Assembly: GCA_012295275.1 (NCBI GenBank)
Contig: CM022668.1
Coordinates: 7,232,529-7,296,528 of the forward strand
DNA from: Chrysomallon squamiferum
Lineage: Eukaryota; Mollusca; Gastropoda; Neomphalida; Peltospiridae
DNA length: 64,000 nt
Direction: 5' to 3'
In this document: positions 50,570 through 64,000 of the stretch, piece by piece
Layout of the letters: every line of letters begins with the position of its first letter
Position numbering within the stretch: the first letter of the stretch is position 1
Notes under the pieces: generated by a model
What the model saw: the letters and a program-made list of their open reading frames with translations, nothing else
The model's database searches: none
Told to the model about the DNA's origin: nothing
Translations under genes and position numbers: made by a program

Positions 50570-50754
50570 GTAAACATTTAGATTTGGGAGTAAACGTTTA
50601 GAAGTGAAGGTTTAGAGTTTGGAAGTGAACGTGGTGTCCAGTGAGAAACTGTTTTACTGCACACACATTCTTCTTCCCATTGTTCATCCTAGTTGTTTAG
50701 GAAATGGTTAAAGTCCTTAGTGCAATATTCTTAACACATTTCTTTATATTACAC

Positions 50755-50765
50755 TGTTGTTGTTG

Positions 50766-50836
<71 letters not shown>

Positions 50837-50912
50837 GTCATTATTATTACTGTTATTATTATAATTATTAATTTTGTCGTTATGAGTATTATTATTATTA
50901 TTGTCATTATTT

Positions 50913-50973
<61 letters not shown>

Positions 50974-51015
50974 TATTATTACTATTATTACTATTATTAT
51001 TATTATTATTATTAT
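50755..51015. repeat. TTA/TTG trinucleotide arrays, likely in the 3' untranslated region
   Basis: TTG then TTA units (50755-50836) and a second TTA run (50888-51014) follow shortly after the zinc-finger stop codon. Confidence 0.9.
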
Positions 51016-53430
51016 AAGGTAAATGATGACAATTTAATTTGTTATTTGATTTTCATTTTCAATTTGCCTGTTTTATGATCTAGAATCCAGATTTTCAGAG
51101 ATATCAGTAATTTTCTTTCTTAACACAGTTTTCAGATTTTTATTTTTACTTCTGGAGATGAAGTTAAGTCACACACTTTGAACATATTTATATGTTTGTT
51201 TTTTCTTTTCAAGTGGGATATAGGTGGATTTTAGAGGGGTTTTTTGAGGATTGGGATAAAAAAATGTTTAAAAGATTAAATAATATTCAGGCAATATGAA
51301 ACACTAATCTTGTCCAAATTACATTTCTAAATATTGATAATTTCCTTAAAAAAAATTTTTTATAATAATAAAAAGATGTAAGTTACATTTTTATGATGGT
51401 TTACACTTTTGACAAAGCTTTTAAGGTCTGCACTGTTTTGAAATTGTTCAGTCCATTTTAAAAATCTTAACATATTATATATATATATATATTATTTTTT
51501 TCTACATTTAAGAAATAGAATTAATTTGGTACCTAGTTAATGAAAATAATAAACTACTACTAATATTTGTTGTAAATAAGGTTTTATATAGATCTGTGTA
51601 TTTGTTTTTTAATTGTAATAGGGCAGTTTCTGATGGTGCCATCATAACAGGTAATAATCAAGAGTAATATACTTTTGTCACTTTAAATTTTCACTCGAAT
51701 GTGAAATATTTTCTGTAAAATTATATATATAGGCAGAAACATGTATTTGTTTTCAGAAGAACGAAGTTCTAACTTCAAATTTTAGCTTCAGAATATTTAA
51801 GAAGAAAATGAATTGATACAAATATTGGGTTTTATAACTTAATTAAATTGATAATTATTACTGATAAATATCTTAACTATTAAGTTTAGATTTATTTATT
51901 TCATAAGTGAAATTATGAAACTGATTTTTTGTTGCTGTGTATCTGCAAGTTTGAAACCAGTCAATCAAGGGAAATAACTCATATAATGATTATGATGATG
52001 ATCTTTTTTTTATTTTTTTGAATAATACATTGGTTATTTATTTGTAAGAATTTAAAGTAATTCTTTCTTTTTAGAGTTATTATAAAATAATCTTTTTTAA
52101 AATAAAAAATGTATAAAAGAAAAAATCTTATTCATTACATTGAATGTAATAATACTCATGCAATGGGATAAATGTTTGATGAAATATTAATCACTTGAAA
52201 TATGTTTGTTATGTTTATTTCTGTTTTTGATAGAATTTAAAAATTTTAATATTGCAGCATAAATATTCTGATTTCCATTTGTGTTAAAAACCACAAGATA
52301 ATATAAGAATGGTAAGACACTGTCATTTTTGTATTAATATTTTCATTAACTTTATATATATATATATATATATATTAATTTCCTTCTATATATCATCTTT
52401 TTAAAAATTATAAATATCTGAGATAATGAAAATTAAAATATTTTAATAATTAAAATTAGAAATATGATGACAACAATAGTTTATGATTATATGAAAATAA
52501 TTAGAAATAAAAAACAAAGTTTAATATTAATGAAAATTGAAAAATAAACTTCTTGATAAATTCTTTTATTTTATAAACATTAACCAGAAGTTTAGTAACT
52601 GTACATTTAAAAAAAAATAAAAACTACATTTTTGTGATTATATTTTATATTTAGTCATAAAGCTTAGAGTTTTGTTTTTCTCAAAAATATCACCATATTA
52701 TTAACAAAAGTGTAAATAACCAAATCATGATGATTTTTTATTAATATATCAGTATCACATATTTTTATATTTTTGTCATAAACAAGACGTTTAAATATTT
52801 GTATTGTGCATGGAAGATGTTCTTAAAGTGCTACTTGTTGCTTTGTTGTGTTTAGACCTTCAAGAGGCCGAAGAAAGTTTTTGGTTTGTTTTTCATTTTG
52901 TTTCACATATTTGTTAAAAAAAATTTAAAAAAAAAATGCATAAATATTTTGCATTTAGATAGATAGAGAGAGAGAAAAAAAAAGAAAAGAAAATGTATTT
53001 GGAATTATATTTTTTCACTTTTCATATGTTTGTATTAAATGTACACACGTTTATATATGTATGTATTTTACGTTTTTCTTATTTTACATACAAAGAACTG
53101 ACGTAAGGCCACACTACTGTAAATAACTGTTGTTCATCTCTTGGTTTCTGTTTCCATTTTGTTGTTTCGTGTGGTCTTTACTTTTATCATTTTCATGATT
53201 CATGTTTTTAATCAGTGTTTTTTATAATGTGTAATATTTTATTTTGTTGCTTCTGTCCCTCAGTTTCATCGGGAAGTTTTCATTAAATATCCTAATACAT
53301 AGTAATTTTTAAAACTGTTTGTTTATCAGTCAAAATAAATATAAATTTATCTGCACTGGGGTTATCTGGTGGAAACTTTCATACTGGCCTGCTCTCATGA
53401 ATGACATCACAAAAAATCCTTTGAAGAAAA
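51016..53430. other. No gene recognised; very AT-rich, downstream of the zinc-finger gene
   Basis: AT-rich DNA with short TA runs (51475-51490 and 52353-52374) is present. Part may be 3' untranslated sequence of the + strand gene. No polyadenylation site can be chosen with confidence because AATAAA-like strings are abundant by composition. Confidence 0.5.
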
Positions 53431-53437
53431 TAGTTAC

Positions 53438-53482
<45 letters not shown>

Positions 53483-53550
53483 TTTTAATACTGTTATTTT
53501 AATTATTATTACTACTGCTAATATTAGTATTATTATTATTATTATTATAT
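53438..53550. repeat. ATT trinucleotide repeat
   Basis: ATT runs with ACT interruptions. Open frames here are poly-Ile. Confidence 0.9.
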
Positions 53551-54295
53551 GTTTTTTCAAAATATTGTCTATCACCTAATTAAGACATATTTATTTATTT
53601 TCTAAATTTTTTAAGTGATGCTATTATTAAAAATTCCAGAAATAGATGGTTTGTTTTATTTTCAGTTAATATGACATAGTTTGCCAAACTGAGTTTCCAT
53701 GTAGTTAAACACAGAGCCAGTCAATAAACAGATATATTTATATTCTGACATGTAAACAAACAAAATTATTTGACAGCACTTTTAAAACAGAAAAAATTTA
53801 AAGTAAGTCAAATATATTTAATTGCAGGATTCTTTGGTTTTGAGAAAAATATGCTTTTGGTATCTTTAATAACAGGAAATACAGTATGGATGAAAATCTA
53901 TTAAAATATTTAAATGGATGAAAGTAGACAATGTGGTAAATTACATATATATCACTTGCTTTCTTTAGTATTTTCATTTTGGTCATGTACTAAATAAGCA
54001 CAGTAAAATAATTTTAAATAAAAATAAAAATAAGTTGAATTTTTTAATATTTGAATAACAAAATTTACATTCCACAATACATTTTTTGCAGTATATTTCT
54101 CTGACTATGAAACTGAAGCAGAACACACACACACACATACACAACAGACAGACAGACAGACACACATATTTGAGTAGTTTAAACTGGATTATGGTTTCTA
54201 TAACATTTTCTGAAACTTTCAGTATATTACTAAAATAGATATTTTACGTTTCTGTTTGTGTGGAAAATTCTGTTTTATCTATTGTGTTAATCTGT

Positions 54296-54297
<2 letters not shown>

Positions 54298-54328
<31 letters not shown>
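54298..54328. repeat. Poly-T tract
   Basis: About 31 consecutive T bases. Shorter T runs occur near 54577-54594 and 54852-54863. The stretch 53.6-55.7 kb has no gene recognised. Confidence 0.9.
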
Positions 54329-54329
<1 letters not shown>

Positions 54330-55678
54330 TATGAAAAAAATAACAAATGTTTGTTATTAAAAGATGAATTTTGTTAGTTGTTATGACAACAATGTCCTCG
54401 TATGGTTGCTTTAAATTCTGATCCGGTGTACCAAGTTTTATATGTGGTCAACTTGAAATATATATGTATGTATATACATATAATTGGTTTTTAACGAGAT
54501 TATTTTTAATTTAAATGGTTAAGATGTAAGATTGAAAAATCCGGTGAATATAATTAACGTATTTGCTTTGATATTAATTTTTTTTTTTTTTTTTCAAATA
54601 TTCGTATAACATTTTAAAAATTAAAAATCCTTTTCAGAATATTTCATATCTGAATATTTTATAAATAAGTGATATTTTTTCTTCAGATCTGATGTGTATT
54701 ATTTTTATTCATTTATATTTTGTTAAAATTGGTAATAATTAAAATTTAATTATTTTGTATTTTAGTAAAAGCAGAATGATACAAAATTTAAATAAAACGT
54801 AATGGAAAAAAAAAACTGTCTTTATTAATAAAGAACAGTGTGGAATTCTTATTTTTTTTTTTTTATTTTATTTTATTTATTTTTATTATTTTACTTTCAA
54901 ACCAAAATTTTAAAATTTTGTTGTTAAAAAAGGATAAAAACTGCAATAAATAAAAGAAATATCTAAATTTTATTTTAAAAAACAAAATATATATTTTTAC
55001 ATTTTTCAGTCTATGTGTATTAAATGTTATTTTAAGTACTTTCTAGTTCTAGTGTACTCATGCAGGTTTTTCTAGAATGCCTAAATAAATTTTATATACT
55101 TCCAGGTTCCACATGATTGTTTTAATGTTTTTAGTAGATTTCATCCTTTCATAATAATAAAGTATAAGCCATGACAAATGGTGCCTTCAACTTTTCTCTC
55201 TTGTGTACTTACATACAAACAACAAACTGTTAAATTTAATACATACACATATATATACATGTCTTCATTAATAATGTTCTTGTTTACTACAAAATTATAC
55301 TATTGACATACTTTATTCTTAGCAAAGTTTAGTTTTAAATAACAAAACAGTTATAATGGAAGCTTGAAAAATTTATTTCTGACAAATGATTTACCACTAT
55401 AAATATATTAAAATATTGTATTTGTTAAGTGCTAAGAATAAATATACATTAAAAAAATTAGAACCAATATGTCAAATATGAAACAATGAAAATCAAAATG
55501 CATGAAAAATTTGGCAGTTTCTATTTTATTCGTAACTTAGATATTTACCATTTGTCTCTTTAGTATTGTTGTGGTAGAATCTAGGATTTTAAAATACTGA
55601 TTTGAGTACATAAATAAGTAAATAAATAAAATGTTTTGAATACTACTCAGGGTTTGGGTAATAGAATGTAGATCTTTG

Positions 55679-55699
55679 TTTTTATTATTATTATTATTA

Positions 55700-55754
<55 letters not shown>

Positions 55755-55755
55755 T
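55679..55755. repeat. ATT trinucleotide repeat
   Basis: About 23 ATT units with one phase break. A further ATT-rich tract lies at 56600-56840. Confidence 0.95.
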
Positions 55756-57144
55756 TGGCTGCAGATAAATTAAAATATTTAAAATATTTTAGATTTGGAA
55801 TTTCTGAATAACAGAATTTTGGCCTTTGTTATTTTTATTATTATGTTGTTGTTGTCTTTTCGAAAATTCTGGACAGGAACATTTATACAAGAGACCAACG
55901 AAATGGAATTGTTGTTATAACTGGTTTGTTTTGTATTATAAAATGAGTTAATGTTGAAATCTGTCTTCAAAACTGTTACTCTTTCATGTGTTTTTTTTAT
56001 TATTGTTAGGAAAGTTTTCAGTGTGTGCAGTAGAGTTTGGATTGTTTAAATACTTTTTTTTTCATTTAGAGACAAAGATTTTTAAAATTATTTTAAATAT
56101 TAAAATTTAAAAGTAATTTTTTTTTTGGATATAGGGAAATATAATATTGAAACATATTTTAATAATTAAAAAAAAAAATATATATATATATACATATTTG
56201 ATATTTTATACTTTTAATAAACATTTGTGAAAATAAAGACTGAAAAATAATAATTATGTATTTGTAATTTTAATGAATATATGAACTTCATTAAAATTAC
56301 AGATATATAATAATTATTTCAGTGTTCATGATCATAAACATTTACTGAGAGTATAAAATAACATATTCTATCTACATTTACAAGAAAGTAATATTTCATC
56401 AGCAAATTGTCCTGTGAGTTGTTTTTTGACAACATTCAAACGCTGCTGCACACGTTGAAAACACGCCGATGTTGCAGATACCCGTGACTCATGTTCATCC
56501 TGGTGGTTGTTTTTCACAGCAGAATCTCAGAGCTAAACTGTAAAATATCTCGTACTCGTGAAAAACTCTTCATTTGTCTTTGTTTTACTTAGCTTTACCT
56601 TCATTATTTTTGTTGTTGTTATTATTTTATTATTATCATTATTGTTATAATTATTATTGTTAATAAAATTATTTTATTACTATTATTTTTTATTTTTATT
56701 TTTATTATTATTAAGACTATTATTTTTTTTTATTATTATTATTATTACTATTATTATTTTTTTTTATTATTATTATTATTTCATAATTATAGTATAACAA
56801 TTACTAATACTATTACTACTACTACTACTATTATTTATAGTTTTTTCTAAGGTGAACATATTAATTTTAATTTCACACTGATATACATATATTTATATAT
56901 AAATAAATATATGAAAGACTGTTTTATCAGTAATATTTTACAGTTTTTCTCTGTCACAGCAGAGTTTACTACAAACTCTGTCACATTATTATTATTATTA
57001 CATATTGTCTTGTTATTATTGTTCAGGTCTTCAAGATCTGGAGTTTTGTTTTGTACTGGAAATTGTCGAATTTTCGATCTCATCACTATTATGAGTAAAC
57101 TCATGCTTAAATATGATTACAGTGTTGTGTTGTTATTTAATGGG

Positions 57145-57265
57145 AAGGGGTGGTGCTTAGTTTTAAGAATTCTGGCCTAAAGAACCATGAGTCCTGGGTT
57201 CAATCCTTGATGATGCCACTGGGCTGAGTTCTGCGTGATTCCTTGCACAATCAATTGAAGAAAAC
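57145..57265 (+). mobile_element. tRNA-derived SINE (fragment)
   Basis: An A-box-like TGGTGCTTAGTTTTAAG (57151-57167) and a B box GGTTCAATCC (57197-57206) have class I tRNA spacing. They are followed by a non-tRNA body, TGATGCCACTGGGCTGAGTT and TGCGTGATTCCTTGCACAA. This is the usual SINE layout of tRNA head plus unrelated body. It differs from the tRNA-like head in the 7.8-kb intron, so two families or two very diverged copies are present. Confidence 0.6.
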
Positions 57266-57289
57266 GTAAAGTATGATTATATTCAAATT

Positions 57290-57625
57290 AGAATATATTT
57301 CATTTTGCAAGCTGTTGGATTTCAGAACATCTATTTAATGACCACTAGAATACTTTTTATTTCGTTGACTGTTGAAAATTAAACATTTATTTAATAAAAC
57401 AATTAGATTTTAATTTTCTGTCAGCTGTGGGACTTCAAACTCTTAACATGCATTATGAGAAATTGTTTTTTGATTGGGCTTTAAATGCTAAACATTTGTT
57501 TAATTAAACTATTAAAACATCCATTTTCTGTCATCAGCAGCTGGACATCAAACAGTTAATTAATGGAGATCATTACAAATCATTTCTTTAACTGGCATTT
57601 TATGCTAAAATTTTGTTTAATCGCA
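57290..57625 (+). repeat. Decayed tandem array, about 110-130-bp period
   Basis: Three diverged units contain TTCTGTCAGCTGTGGGACTT, CAAAC..TTAA..ATGC, ATT(A/C)..AAATC and ATTTAATGCTAAACATTTGT then TTAAT. Confidence 0.55.
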
Positions 57626-57629
57626 CTTC

Positions 57630-58540
57630 TTGAACAAATACAGCTTTTTTTCTTCCTATAATATGAATCCATCATTTTGATTCCCTAATATGTCAAAGGT
57701 CCAAGTGTAAATATTTCCATTTGACAGAATTACTACTTTATTACGAACTGAATGCAATAAGCTATATTACACACATTTATTGAGTGACTGATTGTTATTA
57801 TAAATTCATAACAAGGAATATTATTAATTGCCTGGTTATAAATATAATTTCATGACAGAAAATAGGCAGTGTTTTCCATGTTTTCTCCTGTTCTCTACAA
57901 AAACAAGATGACTGCACTGCACTGCAACCTGGGACAGCTGATACAAATTGAAGATCAAAGAAAAATAAAGCTGTTACAATTGTTAAGGAAGTGGTGTCCA
58001 ACAGCTGGAGATAGAAGAAAATATATTAAAGAACCAAATTTAAATACTTCAATACTTCAGCCATAATATAGGACCAGAATTAAATATTTTGATTGATAAA
58101 AAAAAAAAATAATATTTTAGCCAAAATACAGAAACAGAATTAAATACTTTAATAAAGTTTAAAATATGAGGACATAAGCAAAATACAGAACCAGATTTAA
58201 ATACTTTGATATCATTCTAAACGAGGTTTGGCTGATGAGCAAGGGTGGCTGCAAGTGTGATAAACAGCCTAAGTTTTCTTGTGACACATATTCCTATCAC
58301 TGTCAGTCACTAACCATCTAAAACTTTAATACTTTAGCCTATTATAGTGTTACATTTGTTAAAAGCAAATGATTGATAAAAGTTTTCCCTCACTGCACAA
58401 TGCACACCATTAAAAATATAGCCTGTGTACAGTTTTTTGACTTTTTAACAGTCCATTGCTTTGTATTTCATATTTGTGAAGAACTTGCCAAGACACGTCA
58501 GGCTCATACTTCTCATCAGCACAAAAACAGATGATGAATA
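57630..58540. other. No gene recognised; short AT-rich repeats
   Basis: Short decayed repeats of AGAACCAAATTTAAATACTT type (58030-58210) are present, but no coding or RNA gene. Confidence 0.5.
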
Positions 58541-58544
58541 AAGG

Positions 58545-58960
58545 TACATACTTACACAAGGGTGTTAACTCAAAATATATCGGTGAACATCTCTCACACA
58601 AGGGAGTTAACTCTATATCAGTGAACGTCTCACACAAGGGCAGTAACTCTAAATATGTCAGTGAACATCTCTCACACAAGGGCAGTAACTAAATATATCT
58701 GAACATCTCTCACACAAGGGCAGTAACTCTAAATATATCTGAACATCTCTCACACAAGGGCAGTAACTCTAACTATATCAGTGAACATCTCTCACACAAG
58801 GGCAGTAACTCTAACTATATCAGTGAACATCTCTCACACAAGGGTGGTAACTCTAAATCAATCAGTGAACATCTCTAACAAGGGTGGTAACTCTAAATAT
58901 ATCTGAACATCTCTCACACAAGGGCAGTAACTCTAAATATATTAGTGAACATCTCTCGCA
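58545..58960 (+). repeat. About 40-bp minisatellite, about 10 units
   Basis: The unit is GAACATCTCTCACACAAGGG plus CAGTAACTCTAAATATATCA and GT. Units vary between about 36 and 43 bp. The AAGGGNNNTAACTC part resembles a motif repeated in molluscan DNA (see findings). Confidence 0.92.
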
Positions 58961-60592
<1,632 letters not shown>

Positions 60593-61539
60593 TAATATAT
60601 AATATATATATAAAAACAATGAATTTTTGTTTCGTTTCAGCAGATATGTATTAAACATAAAAATAATTAATTGAATTACAACATGTACTTATACGTGGAA
60701 ACACAAGTAAAATAACTCAAAATATATCACTTTAAAATCAGGGGAAAAAATTATTTAACAAACTGTTTTCAAACTTTTCTTCTCTTACACATGTATATGT
60801 AGCAATGAAAAATGTTTAACAATACTTCAGTATATATTTCTATATTAATGTACTAATTCAGTATATAATTTTTTATATTATTATTATTTTAGTTATTATT
60901 TTTATTATTATTTTTATATTAATGCCTGCACATTTTCAGCTGCCACAAAGAACTGTACAGCTTGAGTGAAAGAGAGAAGCAATAACAAACTTATTAACAA
61001 CCTACTGAGAATCTGATACTGATTCAAAGTGGAGAAAATCACCCATGTTTGTAAGCCACATTATCTAATACACATATCTGAAGAATGTTTTTACCCATTC
61101 AAGTATATATATATATATATATATTGTTGTGTTTTTTCAGTATTTTTCATAACAATAGATCCCCTTGCAACAATAGTGTATTAATTTAGTGATATTTTCT
61201 CAATAGTCGTTCCTTCTGGTGATCAAAGAACCTTTTTTCACTTCAGTGATATTCTTTTAATCCTTTTTTTACAAATGTAACGTTATTTTCAAAATATTAT
61301 TTCAAGTTCAAGAAAATTTTAAAATAAATATTCCCTAACTATGGGTTTTTTCTATTTATTTTTTCACTCCAAATTTATTTTTTCTATCCATGAGATTTTT
61401 TAAAATATATTTTTCCACATAACAGACCACAAAATTCAAAATTCTTTTTTAAAAAAAAACATTTTTCTTGATAAAGAAATATTCTAATTATTTTTTTACC
61501 CAATCATAAAAATTTTCTAAATATTTTTCCAAATCCAGT

Positions 61540-61815
61540 GCTTTTTATGAAACATTTTTCCAAGTATAAGGATACTGTCTATATATTTTCCCAGTATAAG
61601 GATACTGTCTATATATTTTTCCCAAACTAAGAATATTTACAAAATATCTTTCCCAAACAAGGATACTGCCTGAAAACTTTACCTGAACTGAAGAATACTG
61701 TTTAAACATTTCCCCTCTCCAAGGATAAATTCACAATCCTAAAATATTTGCTAAATATTTCCCAAATCCAAGTTTCTAAATATTTTTCCCAAACCAATAT
61801 TTTCTAAATATTTTT
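61540..61815 (-). repeat. Decayed short tandem array in the probable BIRC6-like 3' untranslated region
   Basis: Units of about 35-45 bp contain AAGGATACTGTCTATATATT and TTTCCCAAA. Two near-identical units lie at about 61565-61640. They lie just downstream of the minus-strand stop codon. Confidence 0.75.
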
Positions 61816-61869
61816 CAATACAAAAGGCCCCAGTATTAAAAGGTCCACATTTACATGGTTTAGAGCTTG

Positions 61870-63386
61870 TTACTCAAAATCTGAGTTTGAGTTATTAACA
61901 TCATCATTGAGTTGTATAGAGTTCAGCTGTGAGTAAATTTTCTGTAGGGTTTCTTTCAGTCTTTTGTGTAGATCCTCATCTTCACATTCCTGTAACCAAC
62001 AGTAACACTGTTTGAGAATCACTTTCTTTTGAAGATAAAAATGTTTCTTTACAATGTCTTCTGTACCTAGGGAAAAATAAAATAAAATAAATACATAAAA
62101 ATATATCTAAAAGTTAAAATTTAATTGAAATAAAAGATTAAAATATTTTTTTTTAAAAAGAGTTATCTCATGCAAACAAAAATCATATAAAGACTGAGTA
62201 CCTGGTTTAACTGATGCATGTGTATTTTTAGTCTTCTTATGTCATTAGTAAATAAAAATATTCAAGAAAAACTGAGTACTGCTGGAGCCTAGTGCAGAAT
62301 TAAAGGATTATTTATAGTTATTGTTAGCAGATACAGTAATAAAAAAACAACAACCCTGCAACAACTGAGTACTGTTGAATGATTATGCAGAACTATAAAG
62401 AGTACCTAAAATTACTGCAAATACAAAAAGTCCAGAAAGACTGAGTACCTGGTGGTGGGTTGCACAGAACACCCAGTATTGCATGTCTCATGGTGTAAAG
62501 CCGAATTTTCCAGTTGTACTGATCACTCTGTTGCTGCAGTGAAAATTTGAACAGTTAATACTTTACATTTTGCAACATCACAGTATCTCCAATTCCAACC
62601 AGTGAGAATAAACCATTATTTTCTTACATTAAAATTTTGATATCAGTTAATATTTTGATTGTATTGTGTAGGTATTGTGCTTTGTCGGATTGTTTTATAC
62701 AGCACTGTGCTGTGCTGTGTTGTGTCTTGTTGTGTTGCATTGTGTTGTATTATATTGTGTTCTATTGTATTTTAGTGTTTCGTGTTGTATTGTGCTTTAC
62801 TTTATACTGTATTGTATCGTGATGTATTGTGTTGTGTTGTTTTACAGTACATTGTTACTAACTTCAGCCAGTAAGAAGAAATCAATAACCTATTGAAAGT
62901 GACAAATAAACTTCCATTTATGAATATTACATTATATATTACATACTAACTTCAACCAGTGAAATTCCTTAAAAATAACACATACTGATTCTCAAAATGA
63001 ACACTATAAATTTCAAAAATCTTTTAATTGAAGATATGTAAGAAATATTTTAAAACTAGCACCATGCCTATATCATTTTAAATATAGAGCTATATTGTTA
63101 TTAAACAAGTAATGCCCACTATGGTTTTTGTCAGAAATTACCTTTCCCTCTGTTGTGTCTTGTCTTCCTTCGTAGCCTGGTTCATTAAAAACAGGATCAG
63201 GCACAAGAATTATACTCTGAATTGACAGAAGTACCTGTGAGAAAAAAAAAAAAAAACCCTATATAATTTAAAAATATTGTTAGAATATTATATGGCAAAG
63301 CATAGATAACAAAAAGTCACAGAATAATGTGATACCAAACAAAATGAGTTTTTTGTATTGTATTATGATCTTTTGGACATTATTGA

Positions 63387-63444
<58 letters not shown>

Positions 63445-63740
63445 GTTGTTGTTGTTGTTGTCAATATCATCATCATCATCATCACCACCACATTATAATT
63501 GTCATCACTGTCATTCTCATTATCATCATCATTATTATAATCATAATCATTATCATTATTTTCTAACATGTTTTAGTCTGTATAAGTTTAAATGTACAGA
63601 TGCAGTTGTATAAGAGAATCTCACTGACCTGGTAAAGACTTGACTGGTGTGGAACCCATTTCTCACTGGCATTTCCTCCATGCCATGTCCCCAACAGACT
63701 CAAACACACCTTACCATCCGAGTACAGGTTTGGGTTGAAA
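61870..63740 (-). CDS. BIRC6-like: BIRC6-type ubiquitin-conjugating enzyme, last four coding exons (5' part outside window)
   Basis: Four exons on the minus strand join with consistent GT/AG sites and phases: 63629-63740, 63142-63234, 62449-62533 and 61870-62066 (stop TAA at 61870-61872). Together they encode the last 162 or so residues. The first exon begins [20 protein letters not shown], the E2 (UBC) core with the catalytic cysteine at 63704-63706. The next has [19 protein letters not shown], the typical post-catalytic helix and the Asn-Glu-Pro-Gly loop shared by BIRC6 and UBE2O/UBE2Z enzymes. The third has [19 protein letters not shown]. The last has [20 protein letters not shown], close to the BIRC6 form of this helix. 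BIRC6 (BRUCE/apollon) is a giant membrane-associated E2/E3 that ubiquitinates caspases and related proteins. The tail after the E2 fold is short and acidic. UBE2O or a divergent BIRC6 paralogue is the alternative. Confidence 0.85.
62185..62448 (-). repeat. Intron array made of decayed copies of an exon-donor boundary
   Basis: The boundary sequence of the third BIRC6-like exon (on the + strand ACTGAGTACCTGGT, at 62440) recurs at 62193, 62271 and 62364. It is followed in each case by a GTGCAGAA-like block. Spacing is 78, 93 and 76 bp. The copy at 62193 keeps an intact donor (CCAG then GTACTCAG on the minus strand); the other two have lost the GT. Confidence 0.65.
62695..62850. repeat. TTGTGTTGTATTG short repeat
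   Basis: Irregular TTGTG/TTGTATTG units lie in a BIRC6-like intron. Open frames are Cys/Val/Leu artefacts. Confidence 0.85.
63387..63560. repeat. ATT, TTG and ATC trinucleotide arrays (intron)
   Basis: ATT units (63387-63442) pass into TTG (63443-63460) and ATC-rich repeats to about 63560, within the intron between the catalytic-cysteine exon and the next exon. Confidence 0.92.
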
Positions 63741-64000
63741 CTGAAATAACAAAAATCAATTGCAGTACATTTAAACACTTTTACCATCTGAGTACAGATT
63801 TGGGTTGAAACTGAAATAACAAAAATCAATTGCAGTACATTTAAACACCTTTACCATCAGAGTTCAGGTTTGGGTTGAAACTGAAATAACAAAAACCAAT
63901 TACAGTACATTTAAACACCTTTACCATCCGAGTACAGGTTTGGGTTGAAACTGAAATAACAAAAACCAATTACAGTACATTTAAACACCTTTACCATCCG
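63711..64000 (-). repeat. 70-bp tandem array containing a splice acceptor and exon start
   Basis: Four complete 70-bp units and the start of a fifth begin at 63711, 63781, 63851, 63921 and 63991; the array continues past the window. On the minus strand each unit holds the acceptor GTTATTTCAG followed by the first 30 bases of the catalytic-cysteine exon (FNPNLYSDG). The unit at 63711 is the real exon boundary, because only there does the frame continue into the E2 core. The unit at 63781 has two synonymous changes, 63851 has one Tyr-to-Asn change, and 63921 is identical over these 30 bases. Confidence 0.93.

Overview
The window looks like nuclear DNA of an invertebrate animal, most likely a mollusc and perhaps a cephalopod. 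It is very A+T-rich and crowded with long micro- and minisatellites. Genes are sparse and split by introns with GT/AG junctions. Two degenerate tRNA-derived SINE heads, a decayed LINE fragment and a small hAT-like element are present. The cephalopod assignment is inference from this texture; no marker gene proves it. There are no operons, ribosome binding sites or prokaryotic features.

Layout: 1-7.1 kb is almost all simple repeats. At 7110-8349 (+) lie the first two exons of a secreted protein: signal peptide plus a cysteine-rich PAN/apple-like segment, then an EGF-like segment. The exons join in phase, and the intron carries a large ATAC/GACA satellite and a tRNA-like SINE head. I could not find further exons. 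From 8.4 to 44 kb there is no confident coding exon, only satellites, an hAT-like MITE with an 8-bp target duplication (10.3-10.7 kb), three diverged repeat copies centred on a CRE palindrome or near-palindrome (10.9-12.6 kb), two CpG-containing promoter-like islands (about 13.1 and 15.2-16.0 kb), and several decayed arrays with about 100-bp periods.

The main gene is a large C2H2 zinc-finger transcription factor on the + strand. A tiny first coding exon (Met-Lys) at about 44.48 kb is followed by a 3.4-kb exon at 47026-50475. It has four fingers of the EGR/WT1-related type, most like Klumpfuss, and a CtBP-binding PLDLS motif, suggesting a repressor. Convergent to it, on the minus strand at 61870-63740, are the last four coding exons of a BIRC6-type giant ubiquitin-conjugating enzyme; the rest of that gene lies beyond the right edge.

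The most unusual structure is at the BIRC6-like gene. Tandem repeats in its introns are built from its own exon/intron boundaries. A 70-bp array that includes the splice acceptor and the first ten codons of the catalytic-cysteine exon runs off the window end, and decayed 76-93-bp copies of a 3'-exon/donor boundary fill another intron. Together with other arrays of about 26-130 bp period at 16.8, 20.2, 21.6, 40.5, 41.2, 42.6, 43.5, 45.2, 57.3 and 58.5 kb, this suggests a genome where short local duplications continually seed minisatellites, sometimes carrying functional splice sites or transcription-factor sites.
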